Source: Phialophora verrucosa (lineage: Eukaryota > Ascomycota > Eurotiomycetes > Chaetothyriales > Herpotrichiellaceae). From it: 64,000 nt of DNA. The stretch covers positions 186,001-250,000 of the forward strand of contig MSED01000001.1 of assembly GCA_002099365.1 (NCBI GenBank). The letters are read 5' to 3'. Position 1 is the stretch's first letter; each line of letters starts with the position of its first letter. Shown here in pieces: positions 22,866 through 31,573 of the stretch. Made by a program: the position numbers and the translations under genes. Under the pieces are notes generated by a model. The model saw only the letters and a program-made list of their open reading frames with translations. It did not search any database and was not told the DNA's origin.

Positions 22866-25299
22866 GATCGCTGAACCACTTGGTCGCGCCTGCGTTGGAT
22901 TCGAGGCGCAGGAGGGTCGAGGGGACGGTTTACTGCATGTGTCGCCAGGGGAGAGCGATTAGCGCGCCGTCGATTGTTTGTGGCGCGAAAGAAGCGACGT
23001 CGGACTGTTAGGACAGAAGAACGGCGCAGGAATGCTGGGGACACGCGTGGAGAAGTTCGAGTAGGGACCGTGAGTCAACCCTGAGGGGCTGTCGTAGCAG
23101 ACGGCGAACCAGCGCAAGTGGGCGTATAACGAGGGATGTCTGAGACAGAGGGGTCAGTACTGAAGACCGGCGGCAAGCAAGGAGGCAAAATGGGACAATC
23201 GAGCATACCGCAGTGCGAAGCCGGGTTTGACAGTCTCCTCGCCGAAGTTCCACGACACAGCCAGACTGACCACAGCGATAGGACGGCGACAAAGGGAGCG
23301 ATGGAGGCGGGATGGTACGAGGCTCGCGGGCCAGAGATGGTTGCTGCTATTGTTGGCTCGACGATCTCGCAATCATTCGAGGATATAGCAGTCCGGAGTT
23401 GTGGTTGGTCGTGGTCGTGCAAAGAGAGCCAATCGCCGGCATGTGAGCAAGGGATAGGCGCGAAAATGAGCGAACGAGGGCCAAGGGAGCACCAGGAGGA
23501 ATCTCAAATCAATAGTACGAGCAGTCCCAAGAGACACAGACAATCAAGTGGTGTACTCTTGTCTGCCGCTTCCGCTTGGGGGTGAGAAGGGAGGCGAAGT
23601 GATGTGATTGAGACGAAGCAGAGCAAAAAGCTTTAGCAGCACCAACGCCCGCCAAACACAGACTGTTCGAGATGTGGAGCGCCGATGTGCGATGTGGTGC
23701 AGTCGATGCAGCGTGCGTGCTGTGGTCTGCGAGGGAGCGATGCAGGCCAGATCGAAACTAAACCGCCTGTCCGGAGCAACAAGCGTGGTGTGCAGTCACA
23801 ACGCTGTGGCTCTTCTCTGTCACCTCGATGCCCTGCGTGTAGCTACAGTACTGTGCATGCACTCTGTCCGCTCGACCTACAGCTCAGCGATCGTCGTAGG
23901 AGGCTCCTTCTGTCTCGTGTCTCCCATCCTTTCCCTCATCCATGCTCCCTTGTGATTGGCAATCGCGCCGTAGGAATTCCTGGCTCACCTCGTTTCCATC
24001 GGCCCCCTGTTCGCTCTCCCGCAAGCCCACTGCTCGAACAACTGGAAAACCATCGAACGCCCTAAGAGCATCCGTCACCCGTTCCCGCGGGATGGCGTCG
24101 CTCTGATCGTGTCGCGAAATCACGCCAGTCTTGACCAAAACAGTCCCAAACGCTGCCCACAGACCACCCACTCTGCCCTTTCCGGTTCAGATGGCTCCGG
24201 CAGCAATGCAGTCGGCGCCCAGCTGACCGGGATGGCCCTCCAGCCGGGCTATCACAGTTTTCTTCCCCGAGAGTGGCTGTTCGAGGGACCTTTGCCGTCT
24301 TGGTGTTAGTGGCTCGCGGCTAGAAATCTGGTGGCTTGCCGCGATGCAACGACTGTCAGGGCCAACACCTCCGTGCTGTCGGGTGCAGGCGAAGACATCA
24401 TACTACTGTGCCTTCTGTTTGAAGCTATTGATGGACGAGCTTGCAAAAGCAAATATACCAGAGTGCACAGCTCGCTGAGCGGCAACTGCTGGCCTTTGAA
24501 TACTCCCACGTGAAGGCGGGCATTATCGCGGCCTTGTTTCATCGTGCCAGAAGGAGAAAACCAGGGGCCCAGGATGGAAGCTTGTACTCCGTATCCAGCA
24601 GAGGCAAGCAATAGCCACCCCCCGTACGGCTTCGGGTATACTAAGAGACCCTTGTCACCTCGTCCAAGTCTACTCGTCCACGCATTTACGAGGTTTCCCC
24701 TCGCTGATGACGGAGGTTCCTCATCACGCCTGCAGTTGCGGGTATAAGAGCTTGTCCGGGTTGCTGACAGCTCGCCAAATCTGAGACGCATATCACTCCT
24801 TGGATTGACACGGGGTAACTTTGCTTCAGTCACGTCGTAAATACGGCTTGGTGTACGGCGACTTGATGGCCTGACCGAGGCCAAATAAGCTCGGCCGAGG
24901 GGCCTTTACTTGTTTCCATACTCCAGCGGCGTGACCCTCAACTCCGACGGGCAGCTAACCGAGCGGGAATAACGTACACCCCGCATTCGTCCGCGCTCAA
25001 GTGATGGAGTATGTCGATATTCGAGTCAGAGAGCCTCTACTGTCATCAAATAAGGGAACGGAGCAAGTGCCGAGGTCCTCTTGAGGTCGAATCAAGATCC
25101 ACCACCCAAGGCGTCTCACAGTACAGAAGAAGAGTGAGCTTTCACGCCTGATCCATCTCATCTTTGGTATTCGTTGGATCGATGATAATACAGTGATCAG
25201 GCCTTCTGCCTAGCAAAATCCGAAGGAATTATAAGAAGACATTGTAGATCCTGCCCCCCAGCTGATTCTTGCCAGAGTCCAACTTACGCAGCCTTCATC
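22866..25299. other. Divergent promoter region between CDC24 and the esterase
   Basis: About 2.4 kb from which CDC24 is read leftwards and the esterase rightwards. Open frames up to 192 residues occur on both strands but overlap each other and show no family. A TACTCCGTA word lies at 24585-24593. Long upstream regions are usual for polarity genes. No gene supported. Confidence 0.4.
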
Positions 25300-26406
25300 A
25301 TGTCATACACGGACAAGGAATCCATCCTCGCCCTTGGGCAGATCGACCCTGAGTTGAAAGCTGTAAGTCCACCGTCGTCGTGGTTATGTCGGTCGCTGAC
25401 AATGGTCCAGTTCCTCGAGAAGGCCAACTTGCCGCCACCGGACTACTCTGATCTCACTGATTTCAAGGCCATGGTGGACAAGCGCAACGAAGACGCCATG
25501 AAGGCGCTCGGCCAACCGCCGCCAGAAGTCAAGCAGACCGAACTGCAATACCCCACCGCGGATGGCTCTAAGTTGCGCGCGAAGCTCTATCAACCGACAA
25601 ATCCACCCAGCAGCGGTAGTCCCTTGATTGTGCTTTACCATGGCGGCGGCTTCTGCATTGGTGCTCCTGAGGGCGAGGAGCAGACGTGCCGTAACTTTGT
25701 CCAGGCCTTTGGCGCCGTCTGCATCTCTGCGTCATACCGACTTGCACCAGATTTCAAGTTCCCCTATGCTCCCAAAGATGCGTGGGACTGCTTGAAGTGG
25801 GCGGCAGCAAACGCGAAGTCCTGGGGTGCCGACCCTTCGAAGGGATTCGTCATTGGGGGTACTTCAGCTGGTGGAAATATCACCGCCGTGCTGGCTCATG
25901 TGGCCCGAGATGAGAAGCTGTCACCTCCACTGACAGGACAATATCTTGCCATTCCCGCCGTGCTGCCGGAGAAGAAAGTACCCGCCAAATACCGGGAATA
26001 CTATCTTTCATACGAGCAAAACAGGAACGCTCCGGTCCTTCCCGTGGCAGCAATTGACATGTTCATGCGAGCATACGAGCCCGACGAGGACGACGGGGTG
26101 TGGTATGCTCCGTTCAACCATCCAAAGGGCCACAAGGGTCTTCCTCCCGCGTTGTTCCAGATCGATGGTATGGACCCGCTGAGAGATGAAGCCCTCATTT
26201 ATGAACGTGTCTTGAGGGAAGAAGACGGCATCAAGACCAAAATGTACGTCTATCCTGGTTTGCCGCATGGCCATTGGGGCTTCTTCCCGTTCCTGAAGGG
26301 CAGCGAGAAATTCCGCAAGGAGCAGGTCGAGGGTATGGGTTGGCTGTTGGGGAGAGAGCCGGATTTCACCAATGTCAGAACTGCTGCCGTGGCCGCTGGT
26401 GTTTAA
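25300..26406 (+). CDS. Alpha/beta hydrolase of the hormone-sensitive lipase type
   Basis: Two exons, 25300-25362 and 25411-26406; 352 residues after removing a 48-nt intron (GTAAGT, branch GCTGAC, GTCCAG). The intron is a multiple of three without a stop, so the unspliced frame also reads through and would add 16 residues; the strong splice signals argue that it is removed. The fold carries the HSL-family oxyanion motif HGGG (His98), nucleophile elbow GTSAGG (Ser173), a likely catalytic Asp276 in GMDPLRD and His307 in LPHGHW. Such enzymes hydrolyse short-chain esters or detoxify small molecules; no signal peptide is seen, so it is probably cytosolic. Substrate unknown. A gene-free 2.4 kb lies upstream. 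Confidence 0.9.
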   Translation: MSYTDKESILALGQIDPELKAVSPPSSWLCRSLTMVQFLEKANLPPPDYSDLTDFKAMVDKRNEDAMKALGQPPPEVKQTELQYPTADGSKLRAKLYQPTNPPSSGSPLIVLYHGGGFCIGAPEGEEQTCRNFVQAFGAVCISASYRLAPDFKFPYAPKDAWDCLKWAAANAKSWGADPSKGFVIGGTSAGGNITAVLAHVARDEKLSPPLTGQYLAIPAVLPEKKVPAKYREYYLSYEQNRNAPVLPVAAIDMFMRAYEPDEDDGVWYAPFNHPKGHKGLPPALFQIDGMDPLRDEALIYERVLREEDGIKTKMYVYPGLPHGHWGFFPFLKGSEKFRKEQVEGMGWLLGREPDFTNVRTAAVAAGV

Positions 26407-26567
26407 GGCTCAATGGAGTTCTTATGCATTGCTGGTTATAGACAGGTCGTTTTAAACTCGACTGACCTACCAGAGAACGGCACCACATACACTCGTGGGT
26501 ATCGCAAATAGAGGCATTACTCATCTCACATGTTTCGGTCGGGCTCGTTGATCACCTCACGCTGGCA

Positions 26568-27413
26568 TCACCTCTTCCTCTCCCTGATCTTGAACCTGAT
26601 TCCATCCTTGTTGACACCGCCTACCGTCCTCGCCATCTTTGCCCGCTGTAGTTCTAGTTGATCCGCCGCAACGAGGACCTCCCGCTGTCTCTTTTTCAAA
26701 GCCTCGAGTTTGGCCACACGCATCTCCTGTAGACGTTTCCTCCTTTTTCGCTCGATCTTGAGGCGGGCAAGGGCGTCTTGCTCCACTCGCAGCGCTTTCT
26801 TAGATTTTGCCTTTGGCGGTTGCTTTTCGTCCACGAGGATGGTGGACGTACCGACCGTAGGTTCCTCGACAGGCGTACGCCGGTGGTTGTCGCTGAGTGA
26901 ATCCTGCTTTACGTCGCCATCCGACCCGCGCTTTTTCCCTCTCGGCCCCACCTCGTCCTCCTCGTCCTCGAACTTGGTCTTCTTGCCCGGCCGTCCCTTG
27001 CCCAAAGAGACGGCATCCATCCCGACCTCCTCTTCCAGCCTCTCAATCTCTCTCCTCCCCTTCGCCGCCACCGTCCTCAAATACCCTGCGTCCTGCGTCT
27101 TGAGCAGTTTCACCGCATCATGACTGAGTGGCTTCCCTGGCACGATTTCCTTAGTCTCTGCATCGCGGTCCTTGGCTTTATGCTTCCCCAGTCCGGCACG
27201 GTTGTCCCTCACCATCCCAAACGCGAATTCGTCGGGGTTCCTCTCCCGCGCCTTTTGCGAAAGTTGGGAGAGTTTCTTCTTCTTGAGGTTGTAGTCCTGC
27301 GCCCGGAGCGAGTAGTCCTTGTGTTTTTCGAGAATTCCCCATTTTTGGCGGGCGGCGGGCTGGTCGCGCTCCTTGTGCGGGCGCCGTGAGATGGCGTTGC
27401 GGAGGGAGGACAT
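26568..27413 (-). CDS. UTP11: U3 snoRNA-associated protein UTP11
   Basis: Single exon, 281 residues from the ATG at 27413. The start MSSLRNAISRRPHKERDQP, then KWGILEKHKDY and KKKKLSQLSQKARERNPDEF, are hallmarks of Utp11, a component of the small-subunit processome required for 18S rRNA maturation in the nucleolus. The protein is strongly basic with a coiled-coil-like Lys/Arg-rich C-terminus (RKRRKRLQEMRVAKLEALKK). The frame stays open for 47 codons upstream, but those residues are not family-like, so the ATG at 27413 is preferred. Length is near the family norm of about 250, with an acidic/Lys insertion in the middle. It is divergent from the CMC1-like gene. Confidence 0.93.
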   Translation of the reverse strand: MSSLRNAISRRPHKERDQPAARQKWGILEKHKDYSLRAQDYNLKKKKLSQLSQKARERNPDEFAFGMVRDNRAGLGKHKAKDRDAETKEIVPGKPLSHDAVKLLKTQDAGYLRTVAAKGRREIERLEEEVGMDAVSLGKGRPGKKTKFEDEEDEVGPRGKKRGSDGDVKQDSLSDNHRRTPVEEPTVGTSTILVDEKQPPKAKSKKALRVEQDALARLKIERKRRKRLQEMRVAKLEALKKRQREVLVAADQLELQRAKMARTVGGVNKDGIRFKIRERKR

Positions 27414-27717
27414 CTCGAGGGTATTGGAGGGCAATAGGGTTAGAAGTCGCAGAGCAGTCGAGAGGGGGGAGGTCGGTGTTTTGGTGTGGCTGCGATCAAA
27501 AACAAACAGACGAGGAAATAATTTCGAAAGCGCCGCAGACGACAAGTTCTCCACTTTTTTGGTCTCGACGTGAGCGGATCAGCTTCGACTCAGTTCAAGC
27601 TCACCACTTCGACACCGAAAAGCTACCCACACAAGTGCCTGTATCGCCATGGCTCAATGATACTTGCACTCGCCAATCCATCAATACGTCTCGATTCCTA
27701 GTCCCAGCAAGAAAGCC
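27414..27717. promoter_or_regulatory. Bidirectional promoter UTP11/CMC1 with a 3-codon uORF
   Basis: Only 304 bases separate the start codons of the divergent UTP11 and CMC1-like genes, so both promoters must share this stretch. An ATG at 27649 opens a minimal upstream ORF (M-A-Q, TGA at 27658-27660) 58 bases before the CMC1-like start, if it is within the transcript. Confidence 0.5.
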
Positions 27718-28230
27718 ATGGAGATGGCTCCCTCAGTCATCGCCGACGCCCTTCCCCCGACCTCACCACAGCCTCCGACAACCCGGCAAAACAACCTTCG
27801 CAACCCCCTGCCTCTCTCCCCCGCCCAAGAACAAGAAGTCCGCAGACTGTACCACGAACGTGCTCGCCGGCGGTGTGCCGACGTCATCAAAGACTTCGCC
27901 GACTGCGCACGGGGCCGCACCATGTCCGTGGCGTGGCACTGCAAGGACCAGCATTTGGCCATGAACAGCTGTATGATGCAGTATGCGACAAAGGCAGAGG
28001 AGGATGCCGCGCGAGAGGAGTGGTTCCAGGGGATCCTTGCGAGGCGGAGGCAGAAGGAGGAGGAGCTTGTGAAGGTGGAAGAGAGGAGAAGAGAGGTGAT
28101 TGAGTTGACCAGACGGCAGGAGGAGAAGGAGCGGATCGCGGCCGAAAGGAAGAAGAGAGAGATAGAGGACGCGAAGAAGCTGGAGGAGAAGGGAAAAGAA
28201 ACGAAAGGTGGTGGTTGGTGGTTCCGGTAA
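27718..28230 (+). CDS. CMC1: Twin CX9C mitochondrial protein, COX assembly factor CMC1 family
   Basis: Single exon of 170 residues from the ATG at 27718; a second ATG follows at 27724. A CHCH domain shows two CX9C pairs, Cys53-Cys63 and Cys75-Cys85, in the order seen in Cmc1/Cmc2 (CADVIKDFADC then CKDQHLAMNSC). After it comes a long Lys/Glu/Arg-rich helix, probably coiled coil, ending in a GGGWWFR tail. Cmc1-type proteins are oxidised by Mia40 in the intermembrane space and help copper delivery and cytochrome c oxidase assembly. The protein is longer than yeast Cmc1 (111) mainly through N- and C-terminal extensions, common in filamentous fungi. No cleavable presequence is expected for Mia40 substrates. 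Confidence 0.88.
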   Translation: MEMAPSVIADALPPTSPQPPTTRQNNLRNPLPLSPAQEQEVRRLYHERARRRCADVIKDFADCARGRTMSVAWHCKDQHLAMNSCMMQYATKAEEDAAREEWFQGILARRRQKEEELVKVEERRREVIELTRRQEEKERIAAERKKREIEDAKKLEEKGKETKGGGWWFR

Positions 28231-28504
28231 CGCAGGTTGAGTCGACTCCTCCTGCTGGAGGAGTCTTCAGTCTACGGTCTGCAGGCTCGCTTCTGGCTGG
28301 CTGGCTGTTCGCACGGAGCACACACGCCTAAGGAGCTGGAGAGGGATTGAAGCCGCTGCTCCGTGGTGCCGTCCCAGCCAGCATGGCTTGCTGTCACGGG
28401 AGCTTGCTGCTATGTAATCCACGCGGACACCGGTTTCCAGCGAGCCAGCTGTCAGCCGACAAAGGCAGCATACTCTCTTCATGATCGGCAATCCTCACCA
28501 TGCA

Positions 28505-29332
28505 CTACCACCGCCAAACGCCCTCATGCTCACGATCAGGGTGTCGTCTCGCCGGTTTCCTGCGCACCATTTCCAGACCATCCTCATCCTCGCTGCCGGT
28601 GGCATCATCACATTCCCGCCGTTCCAGCAACTCATCCTCCATGGCCGCGAGAAGATCCTCTTCGACATGCAGTCCGGCTCGCTGCACGAGGTTTCGCTCC
28701 GTTACAACGTCAGACCCGCCCTGCTGGGTCATGGACTCGTCCTCCTCGGGGATTCGCTCCAGGCGTTGCTTCCACGACTCCATCATCTCCCTCCGTTGGC
28801 GAGTCAGCTCGGCAATGGCGCCTCTCTCGTTCTCGAGATGTTGCAACAGGCGGGCTTCGACAGGGCGGTTTTCGAGGATCTGGATGTACAGAAGCAGACC
28901 CATCAGGAGCCAGATTACCGTGTTGGTAAACGCGATGAGGAGTTCGAGGTCTGTTGCCTGCTCGAACGTGGAGGCATTTGCGGCCTGGATGGGAACGCCC
29001 AGGACAGTCGGCATGGTTGGGAATATGGTTGGGTTTGTTTGGACGAGAGGTTTTCGTTGGAAGACGATGCTGTGGACGGCGTCGGCGGCGTGCTCCTGAA
29101 GGACGGTTGGCATCAATATCGGTCTGGCAACTGCTTGTGACGAATGGCTGATTTGAGAGGCGGGCGCGGCACCTTCCAGATATATTGCGTTGCAAAAGAC
29201 ATGTTTGGTGTGGCGACAAGACTGTTGATGACACGCAAACGATGGAAACTGCGCCGGCGTTGCGGGAATCAAGCAGAAACAGAGCGCAATCAGAGACGCC
29301 AACAGGTTTGCTATAAACTGAACATCATGCAT
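28505..29332 (-). CDS. Predicted membrane or secreted protein, function unknown
   Basis: Single open frame of 275 residues from the ATG at 29332 (a further in-frame ATG lies at 29383). I do not recognise a family. From 29332 the first 30 residues look like a signal peptide: hydrophobic ANLLASLIALCFCLIPA, then a small-residue cleavage context before QFPSF. A second hydrophobic segment near residue 150 (LLIAFTNTVIWLLMGLLLYI) could span the membrane, followed by a charged, probably coiled-coil tail rich in Glu/Arg. Plus-strand frames over the same bases are similar in length but without ordered features. The gene is flanked by CMC1 (convergent) and a dehydrogenase (same strand). Reality of the gene is moderately likely. 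Confidence 0.45.
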   Translation of the reverse strand: MHDVQFIANLLASLIALCFCLIPATPAQFPSFACHQQSCRHTKHVFCNAIYLEGAAPASQISHSSQAVARPILMPTVLQEHAADAVHSIVFQRKPLVQTNPTIFPTMPTVLGVPIQAANASTFEQATDLELLIAFTNTVIWLLMGLLLYIQILENRPVEARLLQHLENERGAIAELTRQRREMMESWKQRLERIPEEDESMTQQGGSDVVTERNLVQRAGLHVEEDLLAAMEDELLERRECDDATGSEDEDGLEMVRRKPARRHPDREHEGVWRW

Positions 29333-29900
29333 CGTTGCGAACAAACGGGTGGTTTGGCCGTCAGATATCATCCATATGCACATTTCAGGGACAGATCTGT
29401 TTGATTGCTAGACATTGACAAGAGTGTCTCCGTCCGCTGTAGAGCCAGAACAATCTCATCTCTAAACAATACACGGTCTGCTCCTTGTCACCTCTTCCGT
29501 GTTACGTTCGTTTGTAGTGCTTGCCACGAATCCATCACGGGATACCGGGATACGGGGTAACAGTACACGGCGATGGTAATAGGCGATCTCATACAGACAG
29601 CAAGGGATGAGCAGCAATCTGACCATCTACACGCACATAGCTGCTCTGTGCACACAACGTACAGTAACATGCAAAGCCCGGCTTCGATCCATGGACCCTG
29701 ACCCTGCTGTAGCTTTCCTCTGTGTGTGTATGGCGCGCTTGAAGTCCTCAAACAAAAGTGTAGGCAGGGGAATGCGGGAGCGAAAGAAAATTGAGGGAAC
29801 TCGCTTTCGAGTTCGAATCATCTACATCTCTCATCCCTTCACTTGGTCTGGCTCGCCTTTACCCTCGGTTTCCCTGAACCCAGCAAACGACTTTGATTCT
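29333..29900. other. Intergenic region, no gene seen
   Basis: Promoter side of the unknown membrane protein and 3' side of the dehydrogenase. A partly repetitive GGGATACCGGGATACGGGG stretch lies near 29538-29560. No supported gene. Confidence 0.4.
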
Positions 29901-30854
29901 TCAAATGACATTCTTCAACTGCTGCCCGGCCAAGAACCGCCTCAGATTCTCGGCCACCAAGCGCTCACTCCCTTGCGGCCTGCCCCCGGCGGCATGGGGA
30001 CTGATGAAACAGTTCTTCGCGCCCCACAATTTGCTCTCCACGGGAAGGGGCTCGACGGCGAAGACGTCGAGGGCGGCGCCCCCGATGCCGCCGCCCACCA
30101 GGGCGTCGTACAGGGCGTCTTCGTCGACGGAGGTGCCGCGGCCGACGTTGACGACCCACGCGTGCGAGGGCAGCAACTTGAGCCGCTCGGCGTTGAGGGC
30201 GTGCTTGGTCGCCTCACTGCCCGGGAGGATCATGACGAGGGCGTCGGTCTCGGACAGCAGGCGCGGCAGCTCGTCCTCGGCGTAGACCTCGAAGCCGTCG
30301 CGGATGCCGCGGCGCGTGGCCATGCCGGTGACGTTGGCGCCGAGCAGGCGCAGCGACGGCGCCAGCGTCTTGGCGATGTTGCCGAACCCCCAGATCAGGA
30401 CGTTGGCGCCGCGCAGGCTCGTGAAGCTGCCCTTGGGCCGGTCGGGCTGCGGGCCGCCCAGGTGCGCCGGCCACTGCGGCGGGGATTTGGTCTGGTAGTC
30501 GCGCATCTCGTGGAACTTGCGCGCCGCCAGCAGCAGGAGGCCCAGCGTGTGTTCGGCCACGGTGTGGTCGTGCAGGCCGCTGCCCGTGGTCACTTTGACC
30601 GTCTTGGTGTCGAAGCCCGCGTTGAGCACGTCGTTGGGCCCCGCCGCCAGCGACTGGATCCATTTCAGCTGCTTCATCCGCTTCGCCGCGTCCGACAGGT
30701 TGGCCGCCGTGTTGGTCCAGGTGATGAGGATCTCGGCGTCGACGAGGTCCTCGGGGATGGGCTTTTTGACGTCATATGCGTGCAGGGAGACCGAGAAGCC
30801 TTCGAGCTCGGCCGTGTTGAGCGCCAGCGAGGTCGGGTAGAGGAGTTTGACCAT
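29901..30854 (-). CDS. D-isomer-specific 2-hydroxyacid dehydrogenase
   Basis: Single exon, 317 residues from the ATG at 30854; upstream in-frame codons are not family-like. The NAD-binding domain has WGFGNIAKTLA (GxGxxA type) near residue 150. The catalytic trio is visible: Arg in NVGRGTSVDEDAL, Glu in FAVEPLP and His in SPHAAG. This is the pattern of D-lactate/glyoxylate/hydroxypyruvate reductases, which reduce 2-keto acids with NAD(P)H. Substrate is not inferable. The gene is markedly GC-rich, which creates long false frames on the opposite strand. It lies between the unknown membrane protein and TRK, all on the minus strand. Confidence 0.92.
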   Translation of the reverse strand: MVKLLYPTSLALNTAELEGFSVSLHAYDVKKPIPEDLVDAEILITWTNTAANLSDAAKRMKQLKWIQSLAAGPNDVLNAGFDTKTVKVTTGSGLHDHTVAEHTLGLLLLAARKFHEMRDYQTKSPPQWPAHLGGPQPDRPKGSFTSLRGANVLIWGFGNIAKTLAPSLRLLGANVTGMATRRGIRDGFEVYAEDELPRLLSETDALVMILPGSEATKHALNAERLKLLPSHAWVVNVGRGTSVDEDALYDALVGGGIGGAALDVFAVEPLPVESKLWGAKNCFISPHAAGGRPQGSERLVAENLRRFLAGQQLKNVI

Positions 30855-31573
30855 TTTGACAGGGCGTCGAGGGCACGCAATCTGGTAGACAAAACCTTTG
30901 ACTTCTCCCAAGGGGCCGGATCTGTATCTCTCGCGGTATCGCTGCCCGTCGTCGGTTTTGCAAAGTTGTTCGGGTGACTGACTGACTGCGAGTTAAAGTG
31001 ATTACTGGGAACGGAGTGCCGCGGCGCAGAACATACAGCAGACCAGGACGAGGAGAAATTCGAATCTTTTTCTCAATGGCGCAACTGCCAAGTCATAATT
31101 ATACTCGACGGATCTACTGATGATGTCGGCTGGCCGGCGCAGACCGGTCCTCTCTCCGCAACACCAGCTGCCGACTTTGCGCGGGCTCGCAGGCCGTCTC
31201 GTATATTTCAATTGCCGACGAGCCAGTGATATTCAGGCTCGAGGTCGACAGGAGACCTCTCGAGCCCACGATGTCGCGCGACATGGACTCCCAATCTCTG
31301 GCTGTGGATTTTGTTGTTCTCTATGCTGCTGCGGTTATTGATGCTAATGACTGAGATCTACGCTTGCTCCAAGTACTGCAAACCGCCGTGTGCGACGAAC
31401 ATGAAATAAAATAACCCGCTCAAATAGAACGCTCAAACGAATGCACAAAATGAAATCCAGGCGTGCGAGCTGCCCATGAACGAAAATCCACACCATAGGA
31501 AACATGCAGAGATGCTGATCCAGGTTCCCGCCCCTGTTAGAGTGCTGGACCTCGTACTGCTAGTCGAAACCCT
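30855..31573. other. Intergenic region, no gene seen
   Basis: Promoter of the dehydrogenase and 3' region of TRK. No coding frame, repeat or RNA gene recognised in about 720 bases. Confidence 0.4.

Noticed and set aside
24306..24884. Minus-strand frame of 192 residues upstream of the esterase
   Set aside because: Composition is irregular, no motif or splice signals are seen, and it contains a copy of the intergenic TACTCCGTA word.
28481..29140. Plus-strand frames of 219 and 199 residues
   Set aside because: They overlap each other and the minus-strand frame that has an ordered signal-peptide and membrane-segment layout; no family resemblance.
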